Source of the DNA: Yersinia nurmii
GTDB taxonomy: Bacteria; Pseudomonadota; Gammaproteobacteria; Enterobacterales; Enterobacteriaceae
Assembly (NCBI RefSeq): GCF_001112925.1
Contig: NZ_CPYD01000004.1
Location: 124,001 to 188,000 of the forward strand
Reading direction: 5' to 3'
DNA: 64,000 nt
Part shown: in pieces, positions 37,789 through 47,682 of the stretch
Position numbering within the stretch: position 1 is the first letter of the stretch
How the letters are laid out: the number at the start of each line of letters is the position of its first letter
Translations under genes and position numbers: made by a program
The notes under the pieces: generated by a model
Database searches by the model: none
Seen by the model: the letters and a program-made list of their open reading frames with translations, nothing else
Told to the model about the DNA's origin: nothing

Positions 37789-40700
37789 ATGTTTAATTCG
37801 GTTTTAATTGCCAACCGTGGCGAAATAGCCGTTCGTGCGATTCGAACGCTAAAAAAAATGGGGATAGCCAGCGTGGCGGTGTATTCCGATGTGGATGCTA
37901 ATGCCCAGCACGTTATTGATGCGGATATTGCCGTGGCACTGGGTGGGGACAAAGCCAGTGACAGCTATCTGGATATCGACAAAATCCTTGCGGCGGCCAG
38001 ACAAAGTGGCGCTGAAGCGATTTTCCCCGGATATGGTTTTTTGTCTGAACGTGCCGAATTTGCTCAGGCCTGCGAAGACGCTGGCATTGTCTTTATCGGC
38101 CCCACGGCGGAACAAATGGCCAGCTTTGGCTTGAAACATCGAGCTCGCGACTTGGCCGCTGCGGTAGCCATGCCGATGACGCCCGGAACGTCATTGCTGA
38201 GAACCCTGCGGGAAGCACAAGGGGCGGCGGAGGAAATCGGATATCCGGTGATGCTAAAAACCACCGCAGGTGGCGGAGGCATCGGGCTGATGCGCTGCGA
38301 TAACGAAGTGGCTCTGATAGCCGCGTGGGATAGCGTTAAGCGTATGGGGCAGCAGTTTTTCAGCGACGATGGCGTATTTATCGAGCGTTTTATCGACCGA
38401 GCTCGTCATCTGGAAGTGCAAATTTTAGGCGATGGAAAAGGCAGGGTGGTGGCATTGGGAGAACGGGATTGCTCGCTTCAGCGGCGCAATCAGAAAGTTG
38501 TTGAGGAAACTCCGGCACCGAATTTACCGCAGGCCACGCGAGAAGCGTTGTATGCCTCTGCCATTGCCTTGGGGGAGTCCGTTAATTATCGCAGTGCCGG
38601 AACCGTGGAGTTTATTTACGATGCGGCCAGCGATGCGTTTTATTTTCTGGAAGTAAATACCCGGTTGCAGGTAGAACATCCGGTGACAGAAAGCGTCACA
38701 GGGCTGGATTTGATTGAATGCATGTTGAAAATCGCGGCGGGTGACGCGCTGGATTGGGAACGCATGGTTCAGCCACCGTGCGGCGCATCCATTGAAGTCC
38801 GTTTGTATGCCGAAGACGCGCTGAAAAATTTCCAGCCAGCGCCCGGAATACTGACCGAAGTCTGTTTCCCAGAAAATGTACGTGTTGATAGCTGGGTTAG
38901 CAGCGGAAGCGAAGTCAGCGCGTTTTACGATCCCATGATCGCCAAAATTATTGTCCACGGTAAGGATCGCCAGCAAGCGCTGGAGTGGCTAGCAATTGCA
39001 CTAAATGCGACACGCTTGCATGGTATTCCGACCAATCTCGATTACCTGCGGCAGATTATCGAACTCCCCGAATTTAAGGCTGGCGTGATGTGGACGCGTC
39101 TGCTGGATAGCGTGGTGTATCAGGCTCACAGCATCGAAGTGTTGGAACCGGGTACCTGGAGCAGCGTGCAGGACAGTCCGGGGCGAGTGGGGTATTGGGA
39201 TATCGGCGTTCCTCCTTCTGGTCCGATGGATGATTTCGCTTTTCGTTTGGCAAATCGTATCGTCGGGAATCATCCATCAGCGGCAGGAATGGAGTTTACT
39301 CTGCAAGGCCCAACCCTGCGTTTTCATTGTGATGCCACCATCGCTTTGACCGGAGCCGACTGTCCAGCGGCGCTTGATGGTCGTGCCGTTCCCTATTGGC
39401 AGCCGCTGATCGTTAAAGCAGGGCAAATCCTGACGCTGGGGCGAGCCACTCGCGGCTGTCGTACCTATCTCGCGGTACGTTACGGCCTAGATGTACCGGT
39501 TTATCTTGGTAGCCGCTCGACGTTTGCTTTGGGGCAGTTTGGTGGTCACGCCGGGCGTACCCTGCGCGTGGCGGATGTACTGCCGATATCTCGGCTCGAT
39601 CTGGCGGCCTGTACCACTCCCGCGCCTATTGCACTGCCGCAAATACCGGAGCCAGCCCTGATCCCGCAGTACGGTGACCTGTGGGAGATTGGCGTGCTGA
39701 ACGGGCCTCACGGTGCGCCTGATTTATTCACTGCCGCATCGATGGAAACCTTCTTCGCCAGTGAATGGCAGGTGCACTACAACTCAAATCGTTTAGGGGT
39801 GCGGCTGGTGGGGCCTAAGCCCGAATGGGCAAGAGCTAACGGTGGCGAGGCCGGGTTACATCCGTCAAATGTCCATGATTGCGAATATGCCATCGGCTCA
39901 GTGAATTTCACCGGCGATTTTCCGGTGATTTTGACTCAGGATGGGCCCAGCCTCGGTGGTTTTGTGTGTCCGGTGACCATTGCTAAAGCCGAGCTGTGGA
40001 AAGTAGGGCAGGTTAAACCGGGCGACCGAATCCGTTTTCACGCGATGACGTTTGAGCAGGCGCAGTCTCTGGCGTTAGCACAGGACGTGGCGTTGGCTAA
40101 TTTACAGGCCATTTCGGCGCCAGGCGTAACGGGAAAAGTATCACCGATTATTGAACCAATACATCTGCGAAGTACCGCGATACTGGCGGAATTACCGGAA
40201 CAGAATCAATGTCCTGCGGTGATTTATCGTCAGGCCGGCGATAACTACATTTTGATTGAATACGGCGATAACCTGCTGGACTTAGCGTTGCGTTTGAGGG
40301 TTTATCTGCTGATGCAGGCAATTACCCAAAGTGAAATAACGGGTATTGAAGAGTTGTCTCCGGGGGTTCGCTCGCTCCAGGTGCGTTACGACAGTCAGCG
40401 CTTGACGCAAAGCCAACTGATGGCGCAGTTGCTGAGCGTGGAACAAACGTTGGGAGACGTAAATTCGCTAAAAATACCGTCCCGCATCGTGCATCTGCCC
40501 ATGGCGTTTGAAGATAGTGCCACTCTGGCGGCGACCGAGCGTTATCAGCAAACCGTGCGTGCCGAAGCGCCGTGGTTGCCAAATAACGTTGATTTCATTC
40601 AGCGTGCCAATGGGTTATCCAGTCGGGAAAAGGTGAAGCAAATTCTGTTCGCCGCCAGCTATCTGATTCTGGGATTGGGAGATGTGTATCTCGGTGCCCC

Positions 40701-41421
40701 CTGCGCCGTTCCTCTTGATCCTCGCCATCGTTTACTCAGTTCCAAATATAACCCCGCACGTACCTGGACGGCAGAAGGCACCGTAGGGATTGGCGGGATG
40801 TATATGTGCATCTACGGTATAGATTCCCCCGGTGGCTATCAATTAGTTGGTCGTACGCTGCCAATTTGGAACAAATTCCTAAAAAACGAGCAATTTGGTG
40901 ATGAACCTTGGCTGCTGAAATTCTTCGATCAGGTGCGATTTTATCCGGTAACGGAAGAAGAACTCACTGAGTTTCGTCGCGAGTTTCGCGAGGGGAGAGC
41001 GCAAGTACGAATTGAAGAGGTTGAATTTGATTTTGCCACTTATCGCCGATTTTTAATGGAGAACGCCGACGATATTGCGGCATTTCGTCGGCGCCAGCAG
41101 CAGGCATTCAATGGGGAAGTGGCCCATTGGCAGGCACAGGAAAGCGCCGCGGTCGAAAACGCGATGCTGGCAGAGGAAGAGGTAGCCGAAGACCCGGATG
41201 GCCATTTGGTCAGCGCCGACCTGAACGGCAATATCTGGAAAATTCTGGTGGAACCGGGGCAATGGGTGAAGCAAGGAGAGCCGTTGATTGTCGTGGAAGC
41301 CATGAAGATGGAGCTGATGGTCGCCGCGCCCTACGACGGCATGGTGATAAGAATTCACTGTCAGCAAGGGCGGGCCGTCGGGCCGGGGGATGCGTTGCTG
41401 TGGCTGGATATCGCCAGTTGA
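37789..41421 (+). CDS. uca: Biotin-dependent urea carboxylase
   Basis: A 1210-residue enzyme that carboxylates urea to allophanate using ATP and bicarbonate. Residues 1-450 are biotin carboxylase (VLIANRGEIAVRAIR, an ATP-grasp loop KTTAGGGGIG, EVNTRLQVEHPVTE). Residues 460-1100 are the carboxyltransferase built from KipA-like and KipI-like halves. The C-terminal 70 residues are the biotin carrier domain with VEAMKMELMV and biotinyl Lys1173. Guanidine carboxylases share this architecture, but no guanidine riboswitch or urea-carboxylase-associated DUF1989 genes are present, and the linked transporter is of the urea type, so urea is the likely substrate. Ends 34 bases before the regulator gene. 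Confidence 0.93.
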   Translation: MFNSVLIANRGEIAVRAIRTLKKMGIASVAVYSDVDANAQHVIDADIAVALGGDKASDSYLDIDKILAAARQSGAEAIFPGYGFLSERAEFAQACEDAGIVFIGPTAEQMASFGLKHRARDLAAAVAMPMTPGTSLLRTLREAQGAAEEIGYPVMLKTTAGGGGIGLMRCDNEVALIAAWDSVKRMGQQFFSDDGVFIERFIDRARHLEVQILGDGKGRVVALGERDCSLQRRNQKVVEETPAPNLPQATREALYASAIALGESVNYRSAGTVEFIYDAASDAFYFLEVNTRLQVEHPVTESVTGLDLIECMLKIAAGDALDWERMVQPPCGASIEVRLYAEDALKNFQPAPGILTEVCFPENVRVDSWVSSGSEVSAFYDPMIAKIIVHGKDRQQALEWLAIALNATRLHGIPTNLDYLRQIIELPEFKAGVMWTRLLDSVVYQAHSIEVLEPGTWSSVQDSPGRVGYWDIGVPPSGPMDDFAFRLANRIVGNHPSAAGMEFTLQGPTLRFHCDATIALTGADCPAALDGRAVPYWQPLIVKAGQILTLGRATRGCRTYLAVRYGLDVPVYLGSRSTFALGQFGGHAGRTLRVADVLPISRLDLAACTTPAPIALPQIPEPALIPQYGDLWEIGVLNGPHGAPDLFTAASMETFFASEWQVHYNSNRLGVRLVGPKPEWARANGGEAGLHPSNVHDCEYAIGSVNFTGDFPVILTQDGPSLGGFVCPVTIAKAELWKVGQVKPGDRIRFHAMTFEQAQSLALAQDVALANLQAISAPGVTGKVSPIIEPIHLRSTAILAELPEQNQCPAVIYRQAGDNYILIEYGDNLLDLALRLRVYLLMQAITQSEITGIEELSPGVRSLQVRYDSQRLTQSQLMAQLLSVEQTLGDVNSLKIPSRIVHLPMAFEDSATLAATERYQQTVRAEAPWLPNNVDFIQRANGLSSREKVKQILFAASYLILGLGDVYLGAPCAVPLDPRHRLLSSKYNPARTWTAEGTVGIGGMYMCIYGIDSPGGYQLVGRTLPIWNKFLKNEQFGDEPWLLKFFDQVRFYPVTEEELTEFRREFREGRAQVRIEEVEFDFATYRRFLMENADDIAAFRRRQQQAFNGEVAHWQAQESAAVENAMLAEEEVAEDPDGHLVSADLNGNIWKILVEPGQWVKQGEPLIVVEAMKMELMVAAPYDGMVIRIHCQQGRAVGPGDALLWLDIAS

Positions 41422-41455
41422 AGGTGAGCATTATTGCCAAAATCGGAGACTCCGA

Positions 41456-42154
41456 ATGATGTCGATCGCCAAAAATCAGCCAGAGCCGGAAGGAATAGCC
41501 GAACGGGTTTACCGCTTACTGAAGCAAGAAATCTTCGATTTTCAGCTATTACCCGGCGATCGTTTTAGCGAGAACGAGGTAGCGGTGCGAATGAATGCCA
41601 GCCGGACACCGGTACGTCAGGCGCTGTATGCATTGGAACAAGAGGGCTACGTGGACGTTCAACCGCGCAGTGGATGGCAAATCAAAGCGGTGGATTTTGA
41701 TTATCTGGAGGCGCTGTACGACCTGCGAATTGTGCTGGAGCTAGAGGCGGTGAAACGGTTGTGCGCTTTACCGTCGGCAGTTTGCCCGCCGCAGTTACAG
41801 CGTTTGGCTCAATTCTGGATTGATGATCCACAGACGCTGAAAGCCAAAGAGGTGGCATCTCAGGATGAGGCTTTCCATATGGCGTTATTGGATGGTGCGG
41901 GAAACCCTGAGATGGCGCGGGTTCATCGGGATATTACCGACAAGATTCGTATTGTGCGACGTCTGGATTTTACTCAGCGCTCGCGCATCAGTGCGACTTA
42001 CGCCGAGCACGGTCAGATTCTGCTCGCTATTTTAAACCGCCAACGGCAAGAGGCTCAGGATCTGTTACACCGTCACATTTACGTCAGTCAGAAAGAAGTG
42101 CGTCAAATTACGCTCCATATGCTGCATCAAGCGCGGCAGGAGAAATTGGGTTAA
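41456..42154 (+). CDS. GntR/FadR-type (FCD) transcriptional regulator of the urea operon
   Basis: A 232-residue regulator. The N-terminal winged helix (about residues 15-75: ERVYRLLKQEIFDFQLLPGD, NEVAVRMNASRTPVRQAL) is GntR-type, and the rest is an all-helical FCD ligand-binding domain with LRIVLELEAVKRL and a histidine at AFHMALLDGAGN. The start at 41456 is supported by GGAG seven bases upstream; a longer reading overlaps the carboxylase. It is embedded between the catabolic and transport genes, so it probably senses an intermediate of urea breakdown and tunes the operon beneath NtrC control. Confidence 0.85.
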   Translation: MMSIAKNQPEPEGIAERVYRLLKQEIFDFQLLPGDRFSENEVAVRMNASRTPVRQALYALEQEGYVDVQPRSGWQIKAVDFDYLEALYDLRIVLELEAVKRLCALPSAVCPPQLQRLAQFWIDDPQTLKAKEVASQDEAFHMALLDGAGNPEMARVHRDITDKIRIVRRLDFTQRSRISATYAEHGQILLAILNRQRQEAQDLLHRHIYVSQKEVRQITLHMLHQARQEKLG

Positions 42155-42190
42155 TTAATGTTCTTAGCAGACTTTTCAGGGGTGAATATT

Positions 42191-43462
42191 ATGCAACATC
42201 GTATCTTTATTAAAGCGTTGGCGTTATCCGCATCGGTTATCAGCGTCGGGCTGGCTTTTAGCGCTCAGGCCGTCGACACCATCAAAGTGGGAATTATGCA
42301 TTCCCTATCCGGCACCATGGCCATTTCCGAGACGCCACTGAAAGACGTGGCTTTAATGACCATTGACGAGATCAATGCCAAAGGCGGCGTATTGGGCAAG
42401 AAACTGGAGCCCGTCGTGGTTGATCCCGCCTCCAACTGGCCGCTGTTCGCGGAAAAAGCCCGTCAGTTGCTGACTCAAGACAAAGTGGCCGTAGTCTTTG
42501 GTGCCTGGACGTCGGTGTCACGAAAGTCAGTGCTGCCGGTATTTGAAGAACTGAACGGACTGCTGTTCTATCCGGTGCAATATGAGGGGGAGGAAATGTC
42601 GCCAAACATATTCTATACCGGCGCAGCGCCTAACCAACAGGCTATTCCCGGAGTGGAATACATGATGAGCGAAGACGGCGGTGCGGCAAAACGTTTCTTC
42701 CTATTGGGAACCGACTACGTTTATCCGCGCACGACCAACAAAATTCTACGCGCCTTCCTACATTCTAAAGGCATTCAGGACAAAGATATTGCCGAGGTGT
42801 ATACCCCGTTTGGCTACAGCGACTATCAGACCATCGTTTCAGATATCAAAAAATTCTCAGCCGGTGGCAAAACTGCGGTTATTTCCACCATTAACGGCGA
42901 CTCCAACGTACCTTTTTATAAAGAACTGGCTAATCAAGGGTTGAAAGCCACGGCGGTACCGGTGATGGCCTTCTCGGTTGGCGAAGAGGAACTGCGGGGG
43001 ATTGATACCCGGTCTCTGGTGGGGAATCTGGCGGTGTGGAACTATTTTGAGTCGGTGGACAATCCAGCCAATAAAGCCTTTGTGACTCAATGGAAAGCCT
43101 ATGCCAAGGCGCACAAATTGCCTAATGCGGACACCGCCGTGACTAACGATCCGATGGAGGCGACCTATGTGGGTCTCCATATGTGGGCGCAGGCGGTAGA
43201 CAAAGCGGGCAGCACCGATGTGGATAAAGTCCGTGCGGCAATGGCTGGGCAAACGTTCAATGCGCCGTCGGGCTTTACGCTCACCATGGATGCCAGCAAC
43301 CATCATCTGCACAAACCGGTCATGATCGGTGAAATCGAAAGTAACGGTCAGTTCAACGTGGTGTGGCAGACGAATAAACCCGTGCGAGCTCAGCCGTGGA
43401 GCCCGTTTATGGCCAGTAACGATAAAAAACCAGATACGCCGGTAAAAACCAGCGCCAACTGA
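42191..43462 (+). CDS. urtA: Urea ABC transporter, periplasmic binding protein UrtA
   Basis: A 423-residue branched-chain-amino-acid-type substrate-binding protein of the UrtA family. A signal peptide (about residues 1-27, ending SAQA) precedes the opening VDTIKVGIMHSLSGTMAISE, followed by WTSVSRKSVLPVFEE, LLFYPVQYEGEE and YVYPRTTNKI, which are UrtA hallmarks. The start at 42191 is chosen because AGGGG precedes it and it begins the signal peptide. A GC hairpin follows the stop, as is common after highly expressed binding-protein genes. Confidence 0.93.
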   Translation: MQHRIFIKALALSASVISVGLAFSAQAVDTIKVGIMHSLSGTMAISETPLKDVALMTIDEINAKGGVLGKKLEPVVVDPASNWPLFAEKARQLLTQDKVAVVFGAWTSVSRKSVLPVFEELNGLLFYPVQYEGEEMSPNIFYTGAAPNQQAIPGVEYMMSEDGGAAKRFFLLGTDYVYPRTTNKILRAFLHSKGIQDKDIAEVYTPFGYSDYQTIVSDIKKFSAGGKTAVISTINGDSNVPFYKELANQGLKATAVPVMAFSVGEEELRGIDTRSLVGNLAVWNYFESVDNPANKAFVTQWKAYAKAHKLPNADTAVTNDPMEATYVGLHMWAQAVDKAGSTDVDKVRAAMAGQTFNAPSGFTLTMDASNHHLHKPVMIGEIESNGQFNVVWQTNKPVRAQPWSPFMASNDKKPDTPVKTSAN

Positions 43463-43484
43463 TTTTGTCACCGTCAAGGTCGCT

Positions 43485-43501
43485 CCTCCCACTGCGGGAG
43501 G
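43485..43501 (+). promoter_or_regulatory. Intercistronic hairpin after urtA
   Basis: CCTCCC and GGGAGG pair across a five-base loop with no T run, between urtA and urtB. It likely protects the urtA message and lowers read-through into the permease genes. Confidence 0.5.
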
Positions 43502-43529
43502 GGGATATCCTTTCAGGGAGAAAATAACC

Positions 43530-45104
43530 ATGACACCTGCTCACGTATTCCGATGTCTGTTTTTGGTCGTCTGGCTACTGCCCTGTTTCGCTAAAGCGGG
43601 AGACAGCGAGGATTTTGCGGCGGCGAATCGCACTCAACAGGTTAAATTACTGCAAAGTTGGGCCGTGGCACCGCAGAAGGTTCGCATTCCGTTGCTGAAG
43701 GCGCTAGTGCAGGAAAAACTGGTGGTCGATCGGCATCAGCAGCCCTTTAGCGAAACGGGTACGGTTTTGGTTCCGCTTGGTGAAGCAAAAACGCCGGTAG
43801 GGGAAACCCAAAAAATCCGTCTGACTAACCGCCTACGGGTATTGGCGGGGAGCGCGCTAGCAAGTCATCAATTGGTCAATGACCGCGTCAATGACAGGTT
43901 AAACGCGGCGCTAGCCTTACAAAGCCACGCCGATCCTGAATTATTACCGCTATTGCAACAGCGTTTGCGTCTGGAAAGCGACAGCGGTGTGCGTGATGCG
44001 CTGGAGGTGGCGTTGGCTCGGTTGCAACTAGCCAGTCCGGATGCCGCAACGCGACGTCATGCGGTAACTTTACTGGGATATTCCGGCGATCCTTCCGCAC
44101 AGGCGTGGCTGACACCTTTGGCCGATAATCAGCGGGAAAGCGATCCCGAAGTGCGTGCCGCTGCCGCCGACAGCCTGATGAAAATACACTATCGGTTGAT
44201 GCTAGGAGACATTCTCGGACAGGTTTTTATGGGGCTTTCGCTTGGCTCCATTCTACTGCTGGCTGCGTTGGGGTTGGCCATTACCTACGGTTTGTTGGGC
44301 GTGATTAATATGGCCCACGGCGAAATGCTCATGCTGGGAGCCTACTCGGCCTGGCTGGTGCAGGGGGGATTTCAACAATTTGCGCCCAACTGGCTGGCTT
44401 ATTATCCGGTAGTGGCGCTACCCGTGGCCTTTGCGATTACCGGCAGCATTGGCATGGTGCTGGAGCGCACCATTATTCGTCATTTATACGGTCGTCCACT
44501 GGAAACTTTGTTAGCGACTTGGGGTATTAGCCTGATATTGATTCAGGCTGTACGGATGCTGTTCGGTGCTCAGAACCTCGAAGTGGCCAATCCGACCTGG
44601 CTGTCCGGTGGTATTCAGGTATTGCCGAATTTGGTTCTGCCGCTGAACCGGCTGGCAGTATTGGTTTTTGTCATGCTGGTTTTACTGTTCACCTGGCTGT
44701 TGCTGAACAAAACCCGATTGGGCATGAATGTGCGAGCGGTGACACAAAATCGCGCGATGGCGGCCTGCTGTGGCGTTCCCACTGGACGAATAGATATGCT
44801 CGCTTTTGGGCTAGGTTCAGGCATCGCGGGCTTGGGTGGCGTAGCGCTTTCGCAGTTGGGTAACGTCGGGCCGGAGCTGGGACAGGGTTATATCATTGAC
44901 TCGTTTCTGGTGGTGGTGCTCGGTGGCGTGGGGCAGCTGGCTGGTAGCGTGGCAGCCGCATTCGGACTCGGGATCTTCAATAAAATTCTGGAGCCGCAGA
45001 TGGGCGCGGTGTTAGGGAAAATACTGATTCTGGTGCTAATCATTCTGTTTATTCAGAAGCGTCCACAGGGACTGTTTGCCGTGAAAGGGAGGGTTATCGA
45101 CTAA
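43530..45104 (+). CDS. urtB: Urea ABC transporter permease UrtB
   Basis: A 524-residue LivH-type permease. A signal-like segment (residues 1-24) and a hydrophilic, HEAT-like extension of about 190 residues, typical of UrtB, precede a membrane domain with about eight helices starting at GQVFMGLSLGSILLLAALGL. The LivH signature GVINMAHGEMLMLGAY is intact. AGGGAG precedes the start. The stop overlaps the urtC start by one base. Confidence 0.93.
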   Translation: MTPAHVFRCLFLVVWLLPCFAKAGDSEDFAAANRTQQVKLLQSWAVAPQKVRIPLLKALVQEKLVVDRHQQPFSETGTVLVPLGEAKTPVGETQKIRLTNRLRVLAGSALASHQLVNDRVNDRLNAALALQSHADPELLPLLQQRLRLESDSGVRDALEVALARLQLASPDAATRRHAVTLLGYSGDPSAQAWLTPLADNQRESDPEVRAAAADSLMKIHYRLMLGDILGQVFMGLSLGSILLLAALGLAITYGLLGVINMAHGEMLMLGAYSAWLVQGGFQQFAPNWLAYYPVVALPVAFAITGSIGMVLERTIIRHLYGRPLETLLATWGISLILIQAVRMLFGAQNLEVANPTWLSGGIQVLPNLVLPLNRLAVLVFVMLVLLFTWLLLNKTRLGMNVRAVTQNRAMAACCGVPTGRIDMLAFGLGSGIAGLGGVALSQLGNVGPELGQGYIIDSFLVVVLGGVGQLAGSVAAAFGLGIFNKILEPQMGAVLGKILILVLIILFIQKRPQGLFAVKGRVID

Positions 45105-46177
45105 TGAGACAGCCAATCATGTCCGCCATTGCCCGTAAAGCGCCGCGCAGTACCCGGTTACTGGGCAGTCTGATGGTTTTACTCATGGTGACACTGCCGT
45201 TTCTCGCACTGTTACCGAATACTCACCCACTGAATATCTCTACTTATACCCTGATGCTGGTGGGGAAAATTCTTTGCTACGCAATAGTGGCCATTGCGCT
45301 AGATCTGGTTTGGGGTTATGCGGGATTACTGTCCCTTGGCCACGGCATTTTCTTCGCTCTGGGGGGGTATGCCATGGGAATGTATCTGATGCGACAGGCT
45401 GCGGGTGAGGGATTACCGGCGTTTATGTCCTTTCTTTCTTGGGATCACTTACCGTGGTTTTGGTGGGGAACTCAGCATTTTGCCTGGACGATGGTGCTGA
45501 TTGTTTTGGTGCCGGGATCACTGGCATGGGTTTTCGGATTCTTTGCCTTTCGCTCGAAAATCAAAGGCGTTTATTTCTCTATCATGACTCAGGCACTGAC
45601 CTACGCGGGCATGCTGCTGTTTTTCCGCAATGAGACAGGCTTGGGTGGGAATAACGGTTTCACCGGGTTTACCACCTTACTCGGAATGCCAATCACCGCA
45701 ACGGGCACCCGAATTGGGCTGTTTATTGCCACGGTATTTCTGTTGGTCGGCAGTTTGGGCATCGGTTTCATGTTGGCTCACAGTAAGTATGGTCGGGTAT
45801 TAACGGCGGTACGTGATGCAGAGAATCGCCTGATATTTTGTGGTTACGATCCCCGAGGTTTCAAGCTGCTGGTGTGGACGCTTTCGGCAGTGCTATGTGG
45901 TCTGGCCGGTGCACTTTACGTGCCACAGGTGGGAATCATTAATCCCAGTGAAATGTCACCCACTCATTCCATTGAAGCAGCGATTTGGGTTGCCTTGGGT
46001 GGGCGCGGCACGCTGATTGGCCCGGTTATCGGCGCAGGGCTGGTCAATGGAGCTAAAAGCTATTTTACCATGGCGGTACCTGAATATTGGCAGCTATTCC
46101 TCGGTTTTATCTTTATCGCCGTCACGTTGTTTTTACCGCGCGGCGTGATGGGTTTATTCCGTAAAGGAGACAAATAA
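45104..46177 (+). CDS. urtC: Urea ABC transporter permease UrtC
   Basis: A 357-residue LivM-type inner-membrane permease with about ten hydrophobic segments; the conserved LSLGHGIFFALGGYAMG and the loop AVRDAENRLIFCGYDPRGFKL, which contacts the ATPases, are present. It starts at TAATG, overlapping the urtB stop by one base, and ends at TAATG with urtD, showing tight translational coupling. Confidence 0.93.
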   Translation: MRQPIMSAIARKAPRSTRLLGSLMVLLMVTLPFLALLPNTHPLNISTYTLMLVGKILCYAIVAIALDLVWGYAGLLSLGHGIFFALGGYAMGMYLMRQAAGEGLPAFMSFLSWDHLPWFWWGTQHFAWTMVLIVLVPGSLAWVFGFFAFRSKIKGVYFSIMTQALTYAGMLLFFRNETGLGGNNGFTGFTTLLGMPITATGTRIGLFIATVFLLVGSLGIGFMLAHSKYGRVLTAVRDAENRLIFCGYDPRGFKLLVWTLSAVLCGLAGALYVPQVGIINPSEMSPTHSIEAAIWVALGGRGTLIGPVIGAGLVNGAKSYFTMAVPEYWQLFLGFIFIAVTLFLPRGVMGLFRKGDK

Positions 46178-46974
46178 TGCAACCCGGCGAACCCCTGTTT
46201 ACCCGCCAGCATTTGGCCGATCGTTATCGTGAGCTGACGGACCCGATTCTACAGCTAGAAAATATTAACGTCAGTTTTGATGGTTTTAAGGCCTTAACCA
46301 ATTTGACACTCAACATTGGCGTGGGGGAGTTGCGCTGTGTCATTGGTCCGAACGGCGCCGGGAAAACCACGCTTATGGATGTGATTAGCGGTAAAACCAA
46401 GCCTCAAAGCGGGCGTGCTTTTTACGATCAGTCTACCGATTTGACGAACCTTGAGCCGATAGATATTGCGCAAAAAGGTATCGGCCGCAAATTTCAGAAA
46501 CCCACGGTGTTTGAGGCACTGACGGTGTTTGAAAATCTGGAAATTGCACAGAAAACCGATAAGTCGGTGTGGGCCTGCTTGCAGGCAAAACTCAGTAGCG
46601 AACAGCGGGATCGGATCGACGAAATGTTAATCACGCTGCGGCTGTCTAGGGAGCGGATGCGACTGGCTGGGTTGTTATCTCATGGTCAAAAGCAGTTTCT
46701 GGAAATCGGCATGCTGTTGGTGCAAGAACCACATTTATTGCTATTGGATGAGCCGGCCGCCGGAATGACGGATGCAGAAACCGAATATACCGCAGAGCTG
46801 TTTCGCTCCCTTGCCGGGAAGCACTCGTTGATGGTAGTGGAACACGACATGGGATTTGTGGAAACCATCGCCGATCGCGTCACCGTGCTACATCAAGGGC
46901 AGGTTCTGGCCGAAGGTTCCCTACGGGAAGTTCAGGCCAACGAGCAGGTTATAGATGTTTATCTGGGGCGCTAA
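46177..46974 (+). CDS. urtD: Urea ABC transporter ATPase UrtD
   Basis: A 265-residue LivG-type ATPase. The Walker A loop GPNGAGKTT is at residues 57-65, the signature reads LSHGQKQFLEIG, and Walker B is LLLLDEPAAGM, followed by the H-loop VVEHDMGFV. Its start overlaps the urtC stop by one base. Confidence 0.93.
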   Translation: MQPGEPLFTRQHLADRYRELTDPILQLENINVSFDGFKALTNLTLNIGVGELRCVIGPNGAGKTTLMDVISGKTKPQSGRAFYDQSTDLTNLEPIDIAQKGIGRKFQKPTVFEALTVFENLEIAQKTDKSVWACLQAKLSSEQRDRIDEMLITLRLSRERMRLAGLLSHGQKQFLEIGMLLVQEPHLLLLDEPAAGMTDAETEYTAELFRSLAGKHSLMVVEHDMGFVETIADRVTVLHQGQVLAEGSLREVQANEQVIDVYLGR

Positions 46975-46983
46975 GGAGAAAAT

Positions 46984-47682
46984 ATGTTGCAGGTTAACGA
47001 ACTGAATCAGTATTACGGCGGCAGTCATATTTTGCGCGGCGTTTCTTTTGAGGCGCAAATCGGTGAAGTCACTTGTCTATTGGGACGCAACGGCGTGGGT
47101 AAAAGCACTTTATTGAAATGCCTGATGGGATTGCTGCCGGTTAAATCTGGCAGTATTAACTGGCAACAACGCAATATCACTCAGCGCAAACCGCACCAGC
47201 GGGTTCAGGCAGGAATTGCTTATGTGCCGCAGGGGAGGGAAATTTTCCCACGTTTAACGGTAGAGGAAAATCTGCTAATGGGGCTATCGCGATTCTCTGC
47301 CCGGGAGGCAAAGCAGGTTCCCGAAGAGATATATCGGCTGTTTCCGGTGTTGAAATCCATGCAATATCGGCGCGGAGGCGATCTTTCCGGTGGCCAGCAG
47401 CAACAACTCGCCATTGGCCGAGCGCTGGCCTGCAAACCGAAGTTGCTAATATTGGATGAACCGACGGAAGGTATTCAGCCTTCGGTGATTAAAGAAATTG
47501 GTGAGGTGATTAAACAGCTTTCATCTGAGGGCAATATGGCCATTTTACTGGTGGAGCAGTTTTATGATTTTGCCGCCGAATTGGCGGATAGTTATCTGGT
47601 TATGTCGCGGGGGTCTATTGTGCAACAGGGAATAGGCAGTGAAATGGAACGGCAGGGTGTACGCGGGCTGGTAGCGATTTAA
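46984..47682 (+). CDS. urtE: Urea ABC transporter ATPase UrtE
   Basis: A 232-residue LivF-type ATPase, last gene of the urea operon. Walker A GRNGVGKST (residues 34-42), signature LSGGQQQQLAIGRAL, Walker B LLILDEPTEGI. AAGGAG precedes the ATG nine bases after urtD. No urease gene or urease accessory gene occurs in the window. Confidence 0.93.
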   Translation: MLQVNELNQYYGGSHILRGVSFEAQIGEVTCLLGRNGVGKSTLLKCLMGLLPVKSGSINWQQRNITQRKPHQRVQAGIAYVPQGREIFPRLTVEENLLMGLSRFSAREAKQVPEEIYRLFPVLKSMQYRRGGDLSGGQQQQLAIGRALACKPKLLILDEPTEGIQPSVIKEIGEVIKQLSSEGNMAILLVEQFYDFAAELADSYLVMSRGSIVQQGIGSEMERQGVRGLVAI

